Shown here: positions 1 through 5,186 of the stretch, piece after piece | Position numbering within the stretch: the first letter of the stretch is position 1 | Layout of the letters: each line of letters starts with the position of its first letter | Source of the DNA: an uncultured Anaerotruncus sp. | GTDB taxonomy: Bacteria; Bacillota; Clostridia; Oscillospirales; Ruminococcaceae | Assembly: GCF_902490045.1 (NCBI RefSeq) | Contig: NZ_CABUCJ010000148.1 | Coordinates: 1 to 5,186, forward strand | Direction: 5' to 3' | DNA length: 5,186 nucleotides | Notes under the pieces: model-generated | The model's input: the letters and a program-made list of their open reading frames with translations, nothing else | Database searches by the model: none | Told to the model about the DNA's origin: nothing | Program-made: the position numbers and the translations under genes

Positions 1-239
1 GCTCGCTCAACGTGCGGTAGGAACCTACGGTTCCCCCACACACGCCCCCTCCCTTCCGGAGCGGCGGGGCTTGCCGGGTTTAAAGCATGGAATCATCAAA
101 AATCGGGGACCTGATCCAACAACCATTTCGGCAGGCCGAGGGGCCGCCGCAGCGGGGTTCCCATCCCGGCACGCCGTATGCAAAATGGCAGGGCTTTCCG
201 GTACGAAGCGCCGGTTTCCCGGCCCGTCCGTCTTACGGC
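1..239. other. Left intergenic stretch without a recognisable gene
   Basis: I see no credible coding region here. The open frames that cross it are GC-driven shadows that match no family I know. It contains several hairpins: GGAACC-TAC-GGTTCC at 20-34; CGGC(A)GGCC-GAGG-GGCCGCCG at 129-149; and GCCGG-TTTC-CCGGC at 210-223, which reads as a GAAA tetraloop on the minus strand just beyond the yqfC stop. None is followed by a T-run, so none is a convincing intrinsic terminator. The first ~85 bases, starting with GCTCGCTC and rich in C-runs, look like the end of an intergenic repeat, but only one copy is visible. The yqfD gene that often follows yqfC is not here. Confidence 0.5.
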
Positions 240-539
240 TCAGACCGTGGAGAACTCCAGCGCGGTAAAATACCCCTGCACCGTCATGCTGTCGCCGCTG
301 AGGCATTTGAGGGTGAGGCGGCGGCCGGTGAACTTGAGGATCATCCGTCCGGTGTTGAGCCGGACGATCTGGTCGTTGTATTCGAGCACCCCCTGGCAGT
401 GCTCAATATAGGCCTCGCGGTTGCCGAGCAGTTCCACCTGCGGCAACCCCTCGAGCACGTCGACGGGCAGCTCGAGGCTGCGGGACACCGCGTCAGCGAT
501 CGAATAGCGATCCTTCGTTCCTTTCTTCCTTCCGAACAT
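240..539 (-). CDS. yqfC: YqfC-type sporulation protein (YabP/YqfC family)
   Basis: This 99-residue protein matches the YabP/YqfC sporulation family. The family core is visible at residues 24-64: LPVDVLEGLP, then LLGNREAYIEHC and GVLEYNDQIVRLNTG. A second beta-rich block at residues 72-96 has the usual G-x2-L...V-x-G...LEF spacing and ends the protein, as in B. subtilis YqfC. There is no signal peptide or membrane segment. In B. subtilis yqfC is transcribed in the mother cell by sigma E and is needed for efficient sporulation, but its biochemical role is not established. I chose the ATG at 539 because GGGGG (minus strand) lies about 7 nt upstream and the family N-terminus is short and basic (MFGRKK). 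A longer start at 578 would add 13 residues unlike the family. It diverges from ylbJ, another sigma-E gene. The usual partner yqfD does not follow within the 239 bases to the window edge. Confidence 0.87.
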   Translation of the reverse strand: MFGRKKGTKDRYSIADAVSRSLELPVDVLEGLPQVELLGNREAYIEHCQGVLEYNDQIVRLNTGRMILKFTGRRLTLKCLSGDSMTVQGYFTALEFSTV

Positions 540-644
540 CGATTTTCCCCCATCTCCCCGCGGCAAATTTGGGTGCATCCGCCGGGGGACCAGTACATAG
601 ATATTATAAAAAGCGGTTTTTTATGTAATCGGGGGTGTGGGCGC
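540..644. promoter_or_regulatory. Divergent promoter region between yqfC and ylbJ
   Basis: This 105-bp gap separates two divergent sporulation genes and has an AT-rich island at about 596-630 in otherwise GC-rich DNA. Toward ylbJ (plus), GCATCCG at 575-581 and CATAGATA at 596-603, 14 bp apart, partly fit the sigma-E pattern (roughly KMATATT and CATACAHT): about 4/7 and 6/8. Toward yqfC (minus), a perfect TATAAT lies at 608-603, but the matching -35 position (CGATTA) is poor. An inverted repeat, ATAAAAA-GCGGT-TTTTTAT at 606-624, overlaps these elements. Sigma-E control is expected from the B. subtilis orthologues; assigning these exact boxes is an inference from weak matches. Confidence 0.35.
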
Positions 645-1704
645 GTGAAATGCGCAAAATACCTGTTGGCGGCATCCGCGGCGGCGGCCGCCGCCGGGCT
701 TTTATGGAAGACCGGGGAGGTGTCGGAGGGGGTGCGCGCGGGGCTCGGGAGCTGCGCGGCGGTCGTCATCCCCTCCCTTTTCCCGTTTATGGTCCTCGCG
801 GGGCTGATCGCTACCACACAGGCGGGCGCGGTGCTCTCCCGCGCGGTGGGCGGCTTTACCCGCCGGGTGGTCGGGATACCGGAAAATCTCGGCGCGGTGC
901 TGCTCATGAGCTTCGTGGGCGGCTTCCCGGTCGGCGCGCGGATGCTCTCCGACATGCTCGAGCACCGGGAGATCGACCGGGAAACCGCCGATCGCGCCCT
1001 CTGCTGCTGTGTGAACGCCGGGCCCTCCTTCCTCATCTCCGCCGTCGGCGCGGGGATGCTCGGCAGCCGCGCGGCCGGGCTCGCGCTGCTCGGCGCGCAG
1101 GTGCTCTCCTCCCTCGCCGTCCCGCGCGCCCGCAAGCTCCCGCGGCGCCTTCGTGAGCGCCGTGCGCTCCGCCGCCTCGGGCATCCTTTCGATCTGCGCC
1201 TTTGTCGTCGCGTTCGCGGCCGTCACCGCGCTGCTGCGCGCCGTCGGGCTCACCGGGGCGCTGGCGGGCGCGCTCGGGAGGCTCTTCCCCGCGCTGGGGG
1301 AACCCTTTTTCGCCGCCGCGCTCGCCGGGCTTCTGGAAGTCACCGGCGGATGCATCGCGGCCGCCCCGCTGGGAGGGCGCGCGGGCTTTCTGCTCTGCGC
1401 CTTCCTCGTCTCCTTCTCCTCCCTCAGCATCATCTTCCAGGTGCGCTCCTGCTTCCCCGACGGCTGCGGCGTGCGGTTCGGGCGCTTCTACCGCTCCCGG
1501 CTGCTCCACGGCGGGCTTACCACCCTTTTCGCCGCCCTCCTCGCGCGGTGGCTGCCCCCCGCCGTCCTCGCCGCGTCCGCCTCCCTCTCCTCCCCCGTCC
1601 CGCGCGCCGACCCCCAGGCCGTCCTGCCCGCCCTCTGCCTGCTCTGCATGTGCTCGATCCTCGCCTTTCCCGAATGGCGTCGAAATGTTCATTTTTACAA
1701 GTAG
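645..1704 (+). pseudogene. ylbJ: YlbJ/SpoVV sporulation membrane protein, frameshifted
   Basis: Two adjacent frames together encode a YlbJ (SpoVV) homologue, a polytopic protein with a nucleoside-transporter-like Gate fold. In B. subtilis SpoVV moves dipicolinic acid across the outer forespore membrane under sigma-E control. The N-terminal half (from 645, ~158 residues) has an N-terminal membrane helix, then IPSLFPFMVLAGL, LMSFVGGFPVGARML and CCCVNAGPSFLISAVGAGML, all typical of the family. The C-terminal half (frame shifted by +1, ending at the TAG at 1702-1704, ~194 residues) has SAASGILSICAFVV, LLEVTGGCIAAAPLGGRAGF and FLVSFSSLSIIFQV. The switch must lie near 1104-1150, in the linker between the halves, where one extra base or two missing bases would explain it; the frame-1 reading RAPASSRGAFVSAV makes a plausible linker. 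Joined, it would be about 352 residues against roughly 400 usual. The GTG start at 645 has GGGGG 9 nt upstream, and no other in-frame start sits near it. Sequencing or assembly error is an alternative to a true pseudogene. Confidence 0.85.
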
Positions 1705-1730
1705 AAATTTTTCCTCCGTTCCTGTATAAT
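1702..1730 (+). promoter_or_regulatory. Sigma-A-type promoter for the four-cysteine gene
   Basis: TAGAAA (1702-1707, 4/6 to TTGACA) and a perfect TATAAT (1725-1730) are separated by 17 bp. They lie in a locally AT-rich stretch, 1690-1740, inside GC-rich DNA. The next gene's ribosome binding site begins 22 bp past the -10 box. The -35 box overlaps the ylbJ stop codon, so the downstream genes appear to be expressed independently of ylbJ. No terminator for ylbJ is visible before it. Confidence 0.6.
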
Positions 1731-1763
1731 GATAAGGTTAAATCGTGCTTTCGGAGGTGCTCC

Positions 1764-1982
1764 ATGAGTAAGCTGAGACTCTTTTCCAACGAGATCCCGC
1801 CCGCCTGCCAGTACTGCAAATACGGGTTCATCACCCGGGACGGGCGTTCGGTGCTGTGTGAAAAAAAGGGCGTGACCTCCCCGTTCACCTCCTGCCGGCG
1901 CTACCGCTATGCGCCGCTCAAGCGGGTTCCCAAGCGTCCGCGCGCGCTGCCCGCCTTCGACAAATCGGACTTTGAGCTGTGA
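1764..1982 (+). CDS. Small four-cysteine protein of unknown function
   Basis: This 72-residue, basic protein has four cysteines, C15-x2-C18...C32...C44, followed by a basic tail (KRVPKRPR) and an acidic end (FDKSDFEL). The spacing suggests a small metal site, zinc more likely than an iron-sulfur cluster, but no catalytic motif is visible and I cannot assign a function. It resembles short uncharacterised proteins I associate with Oscillospiraceae-type Clostridia that share IPPACxYC and a CRRxxYxPLKRVPK-like stretch; that is recollection and not a search result. There is no signal peptide or membrane helix, so it is probably cytoplasmic. The start is well supported: GGAGG at 1753-1757 lies 6 nt before the ATG. 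It has its own promoter and is followed 33 bp later by the amidase gene, probably on the same transcript. The broken ylbJ frame runs without a stop into this gene's frame. Confidence 0.88.
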   Translation: MSKLRLFSNEIPPACQYCKYGFITRDGRSVLCEKKGVTSPFTSCRRYRYAPLKRVPKRPRALPAFDKSDFEL

Positions 1983-2015
1983 CGCCCACTACCGTATAGA
2001 AGGAATGTTGCCCAT

Positions 2016-4799
2016 ATGAAACCGAAACGGACGCATGTGATCGCGCGCACCCTGCTCGTGTCGCTGGCGATCATCGCCGCGACCTTCACGGTGCTGCTGG
2101 CGAGCGACCTGCTCACCGGCGAGATCGTCCCAAAGAGCTATTCCGGGGGAATCGTGCCCACCGCCCCCGAACTGCGCGCGATGACGGTGCGCACCCGCGG
2201 CAACGCGGATTTCCCCTCCGCGCCCAACCTTTCGGCCAAGGCGCTGCGCGGCCAGCTCGACGCCATCGCGGACTTCGCCGCCGAATACGGCTACAACGCC
2301 GTCTTCTTTGAGGCGGTCCCCCAGTGCGACGCGCTCTACCGCTCGTCGGTGCTGCCCTCGAGCGCCTTCCTCACCGGCGAGCAGGGCTCCTTCGCTTTCT
2401 TCGACCCGCTCGGCTACCTCGTCGACGCATGCGGGGAGCGGGGCATCCAGGTCTACGCGGTGGTCAACCCCTACGCGGTCGCCTCCGGCGGCCTGGCCGC
2501 CTCCTCCCCCGCCGCCAAAAATCCCGGCTGGGTGAAGGACGGCGTCCTCGACCCGTCCGAGCCGGGCGTGCAGAAGCTGGCGGGCAAGGTCGTCTCGGAG
2601 CTCACCTCCAACTATGACGTCGCAGGCGTCGTCCTCTCGGGCGTCGACTCGGGCGTATTCGACGACGTGAAGGACTATGCCTCCTGCGTCGCCAAAACCG
2701 CCGGGTACGCGCACGACGCCCTCAGGCATAAGGATTCCCAGCGCCTCGGCCTCGTCGTCTCGGGCGGCGCGGTGGGCGATGAATCCGCGCGCGACCTCTT
2801 CTCCGCGCCGCTTGGAAGCGGCGATCTGGATTTCGTCGTGCCGACCTTCGACGGCGTCTCCACCGGCGAACTGCCCGCCCTCCTGTCGGGCTGGCAGGCC
2901 CTCTGCGAGTCCAAAGGCGCCGCCTACTACCCGCTGCACGGCGCGGACGACGCGTCCGCCTTTTCCCACGGGATCGACAACAGCCTCTGGCTTGAGCGGC
3001 AGTCGGGCGCGGGCGGCATCGTGATCAGCAACTACGGCTCCCTCGACACCGAGTCGCGCACGGCGGCCTATACACTGGCCGCCGCCTTCAGCCAGAAGGA
3101 GCCCTCCGGCATGCCCGACCTCAGCTACCAGAAAACCCTGACCATCGGCCGGCCGGCCGAACCGGTGACCGCCGATCCCTCCTGGGGAACCTATTACATC
3201 ATGGGCGCCTCCGACCCCTCCCAGCCGCTCCTCTTTGAGGGGCGCGAGCTGGAACGCTCGTCCGAGGGACTGTGGGGCGTCCTGGTCGACGTGTCCTACG
3301 GCGCCAACACCTACACCTTCACGCAGGGCGGGATCAGCAAAACGGCGACGATCACCCGCAGCTACCCGTCCGAGGTGACCACGATCTCCACCATCGTCAA
3401 ATCGAGCGCCTATCCCGCCAGCCCGGAGGCGGTGCTCGAGGGGCAGCTGCTCAAGCTCTCCTGCACCGCGCCGGGCGGCGGCACCGTGACCGCCGCGGTC
3501 GGCGGGCTCACCGCCGTCCTCCAGCCGGTCGCGGCGGTGCAGAACGGCGTCGCCGTCACCTACCAGGCGACCCTCGACGTCTCCTCCCTCGCCCTGCCCG
3601 GACAGGTCAAGAACATCGGCCCCGTCACCTACCGCCTCAACTACGCGGGCCTCAATTCGAGCCAGCAGACCGCCGGGGAGGTCTATGTCGCGGGCGGGGG
3701 GGCGGTCCCCGTCGCGCGGATGAAGACCTTCATCGTCCCCGTCAACAAGAACGCGGCGGACGACGGGCAGTACCTCACCATCCTCAAAAAGGACTGCGTC
3801 GACTATATCACCGAAAACGCCGGCGGCGGCTATTACCGCCTCTCCTCGGGCGGCTATGTGCTCAAATCCGCCGTCGACGTCGACGAGGGCGCGGCCACCG
3901 CGCAGAGCGCCGTCGCCTCGATCGCGATGGCGAAGGCCCCCAAGGGGGAAAAGCTGACGATCGGCGGCACCGCGCGTCCCGCCTTCACCGGGAGCATGGA
4001 CGGGGATTCGGTGACCGTCACCTTCTACCACCTCGAGGGCTTTGAAAAGATGAACACCTCGATGCTCGAAAGCACCCTCTGCTCGGCGGTCGAATCGTCG
4101 GTCGGCGACGACGGCACGGTCACCCTCACCTTCCGCCTGAACGACGGAGTGGCGCTGAGCGGCTGGGACGTCCAGTTCGACGGGAACGACACGGTCGTCT
4201 ATCTGCGTGAACGGCCCGTGTTCGACCGCCTGAGCGCGACGCCCCTCTCCGACGTGACCGTCGTGCTCGACCCGGGCCACGGCGGCACCGACCCGGGCGC
4301 GGCGGGCGTGGCGGGCGACGGCGGCCCGTGGGAAAAGACCCTCAACCTCGCGGACGCCTACGCGGCCCAGAGCCGCCTGGAGGCGCTCGGCGCGACGGTC
4401 CACGTGCTGCACGACGACGAGACGATGACCCTCAACGAGCGCATGGAGCTCTCCCAGCAGTTCGACGCGGACCTCTTCATCTCCTGCCACCACAATTCGC
4501 TCGGCGTCACCGCCGATTCGGTCGGCGTCTCGGGCATCGAGGTCTACTACTGGAACGACCAGTCGCAGCGCCTCGCCGAGCTCACGGGCCGGAGCCTCGC
4601 GGAGGACAGCGGACGCAGCCTGCGTTCGGTCGAGCGCTCCTACTACCGCGTCACGATGATGACAGCCTGCCCCGCCATCCTGCTCGAATCGGGCTTCATC
4701 ACCAACCCAGCCGAGTACCAGCAGATCTGCGACGCGTTTTCGATGTACCGCTACGGCAGCGCCGTCGCCGACGCGGTCGTCCAGTACTTCGCCTCCTGA
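2016..4799 (+). CDS. N-acetylmuramoyl-L-alanine amidase with N-terminal GHL10-like domain
   Basis: This 927-residue extracytoplasmic protein is built to act on peptidoglycan. Residues ~12-30 are a hydrophobic signal or anchor segment after a basic start (MKPKR). Residues ~52-362 resemble the GHL10/DUF187 glycosidase-like family (ELRAM, DFPS, CDALYRSS near D105, VVNPY at 149-153). Residues ~370-565 look beta-rich and Ig-like; ~568-625 resemble a small SH3-like segment; ~643-745 form another beta-rich, AMIN-like region. The C-terminal Amidase_3 domain (~747-927) keeps the zinc and catalytic residues: H755 in DPGHGG, E773 in GPWEKTLNL, H825 in SCHHNS and E891 in LLESGFITN. It should therefore cleave the MurNAc-L-Ala bond and strip stem peptides. 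The GHL10-like part lacks the family's usual DD pair: position 204-212 reads GVVLSGVDS where GIHxDDYFY is typical, so it may be non-catalytic. AAGGA at 2000-2004 precedes the ATG by 11 nt, slightly long. A strong terminator follows. A vegetative or a sporulation role cannot be told apart from sequence. Confidence 0.94.
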   Translation: MKPKRTHVIARTLLVSLAIIAATFTVLLASDLLTGEIVPKSYSGGIVPTAPELRAMTVRTRGNADFPSAPNLSAKALRGQLDAIADFAAEYGYNAVFFEAVPQCDALYRSSVLPSSAFLTGEQGSFAFFDPLGYLVDACGERGIQVYAVVNPYAVASGGLAASSPAAKNPGWVKDGVLDPSEPGVQKLAGKVVSELTSNYDVAGVVLSGVDSGVFDDVKDYASCVAKTAGYAHDALRHKDSQRLGLVVSGGAVGDESARDLFSAPLGSGDLDFVVPTFDGVSTGELPALLSGWQALCESKGAAYYPLHGADDASAFSHGIDNSLWLERQSGAGGIVISNYGSLDTESRTAAYTLAAAFSQKEPSGMPDLSYQKTLTIGRPAEPVTADPSWGTYYIMGASDPSQPLLFEGRELERSSEGLWGVLVDVSYGANTYTFTQGGISKTATITRSYPSEVTTISTIVKSSAYPASPEAVLEGQLLKLSCTAPGGGTVTAAVGGLTAVLQPVAAVQNGVAVTYQATLDVSSLALPGQVKNIGPVTYRLNYAGLNSSQQTAGEVYVAGGGAVPVARMKTFIVPVNKNAADDGQYLTILKKDCVDYITENAGGGYYRLSSGGYVLKSAVDVDEGAATAQSAVASIAMAKAPKGEKLTIGGTARPAFTGSMDGDSVTVTFYHLEGFEKMNTSMLESTLCSAVESSVGDDGTVTLTFRLNDGVALSGWDVQFDGNDTVVYLRERPVFDRLSATPLSDVTVVLDPGHGGTDPGAAGVAGDGGPWEKTLNLADAYAAQSRLEALGATVHVLHDDETMTLNERMELSQQFDADLFISCHHNSLGVTADSVGVSGIEVYYWNDQSQRLAELTGRSLAEDSGRSLRSVERSYYRVTMMTACPAILLESGFITNPAEYQQICDAFSMYRYGSAVADAVVQYFAS

Positions 4800-4806
4800 A
4801 AGCATC

Positions 4807-4841
4807 AAAAAGCGCCCGGCCAAATGGCCGGGCGCTTTTTT
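4807..4841. terminator. Bidirectional intrinsic terminator
   Basis: A perfect 11-bp GC-rich stem, AGCGCCCGGCC (4811-4821) with GGCCGGGCGCT (4826-4836), encloses an AAAT loop. It is flanked by A-run 4807-4811 and T-run 4836-4841, so a U-tract forms on either strand. It starts 8 bp after the amidase stop codon. It directly abuts the stop codon of the convergent flavoprotein gene, whose TGA occupies 4843-4841, and so serves both genes. Confidence 0.95.
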
Positions 4842-5186
4842 CATCCCTCCACGGGGAAATCCTCCGAATGGAAGCTGCTGTAGTACCGCCCCGAAAAGGC
4901 GGTGAAGCGCAGGACGCAGTAGTCGGGGTCGTCCACCCCGCCGGGATAGTACCGCTCGTCCCCCTCCCGCCAGATTTCCCGCTTGATCTCCGGGTCGGTG
5001 AGCACCTCCATATGCCCCTTGAGCATTACGCCGCGGAAGAACCGCCGGTCGCAGAAGTAGGCGCACGCCCTGGGGTTTTCCCGGTAATGGGCGGCGCGCA
5101 TCGAGGAGGTGTTGGAGGTGAACCACAGCCCGCGGATTCCCTCGCGGCGGCGGGGCGGAAGCATCGCCTTCATCTCGGGGAAGCCC
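4841..5186 (-). CDS. Pyridoxamine 5'-phosphate oxidase-fold flavoprotein, 5' end outside window
   Basis: The visible 114 residues match the short pyridoxamine 5'-phosphate oxidase-like family (split-barrel, FMN-binding), often annotated as a general-stress or PNPOx-family protein. Family landmarks in order: GFPEMKAML, then GLWFTSNTSSMRAAHYREN, ACAYFCD, FFRGVMLKGHMEVL, IWREGDERYYPGGVDDPDYC, and LRFTAFSGRYYSSFHSEDF at the end. The reading frame is open to the window edge, and the residues before the ATG at 5173 (GFPE) fit the family, so that ATG is internal and about 15-30 residues are missing. Substrate and reaction are not known for most members; binding of FMN or a related flavin is a family expectation. 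It is convergent with the amidase gene and shares its terminator. Promoter and start lie beyond the window. Confidence 0.9.
   Translation of the reverse strand, partial: GFPEMKAMLPPRRREGIRGLWFTSNTSSMRAAHYRENPRACAYFCDRRFFRGVMLKGHMEVLTDPEIKREIWREGDERYYPGGVDDPDYCVLRFTAFSGRYYSSFHSEDFPVEG

Noticed and set aside
85..150. Hairpin at 129-149 plus the minus-strand T-run at 103-99 as a yqfC terminator
   Set aside because: The hairpin and the T-run are separated by about 26 bases, and no stable stem sits directly before the T-run.
150..175. GGGGTTCCCATCCCG resembling a tRNA T-arm
   Set aside because: The loop lacks the conserved TTCRA pattern, and no acceptor, D or anticodon arm can be built around it.
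25..306. A 93-codon minus-strand open frame beyond and overlapping the yqfC end
   Set aside because: It shows no similarity to YqfD or any family I know, overlaps yqfC in another frame, and has no ribosome binding site I can defend.
1033..1692. A 219-codon minus-strand open frame rich in G, E and R opposite ylbJ
   Set aside because: It is low-complexity antisense sequence over clearly coding YlbJ regions, with no recognisable domain.
1972..2000. Promoter-like TTGAGC-17 bp-TATAGA just before the amidase gene
   Set aside because: A start from it would fall at about 2007, after the ribosome binding site at 2000-2004, leaving a near-leaderless message. Read-through from the upstream promoter is more likely.
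1989..5126. A 1045-codon open frame on the minus strand opposite the amidase gene
   Set aside because: It is a shadow of strong G/C third-position bias: low-complexity, rich in G, R, A, V and D, with no family motif. It also overlaps two real genes, the amidase (antisense) and the flavoprotein (other frame).

Overview
The window looks like a piece of chromosome from a GC-rich, endospore-forming member of the Clostridia, probably Oscillospiraceae/Ruminococcaceae-like. The reasons are two sporulation genes found only in endospore formers (yqfC, and ylbJ/spoVV), strong Gram-positive ribosome binding sites, a large Clostridia-style multidomain cell-wall amidase, and strong G/C preference at third codon positions. 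No mobile element, CRISPR array, rRNA or tRNA is visible. The taxonomic placement is an inference from gene content and composition. Layout, left to right: 1-239 holds no recognisable gene, only short hairpins and a possible dispersed-repeat end. 240-539 (minus) is yqfC. 540-644 is a short, partly AT-rich divergent promoter region. 645-1704 (plus) is ylbJ/spoVV, whose two halves lie in different reading frames, so as given it is frameshifted. 1764-1982 (plus) is a 72-residue four-cysteine protein of unknown function with its own good sigma-A-type promoter. 2016-4799 (plus) is a 927-residue membrane-anchored or secreted protein with an N-terminal GHL10-like glycosidase-fold domain, beta-rich linker domains and a C-terminal Amidase_3 catalytic domain. 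4807-4841 is a strong bidirectional terminator. 4841-5186 (minus) is the 3' part of a pyridoxamine 5'-phosphate oxidase-fold flavoprotein that runs off the right edge. How the genes fit together: yqfC and ylbJ diverge from one intergenic region, and in Bacillus subtilis both belong to the mother-cell sigma-E regulon, so this is a small sporulation locus. The four-cysteine protein and the amidase probably share a transcript (33 bp apart, same strand) that ends at the shared terminator. The most interesting points are the broken spoVV, which would predict a dipicolinic acid import defect if it is real, and the joining of a GHL10 fold to an amidase in one polypeptide. The GHL10 part has lost the paired acidic residues usual in that family, which suggests it may bind denuded glycan rather than cut it.
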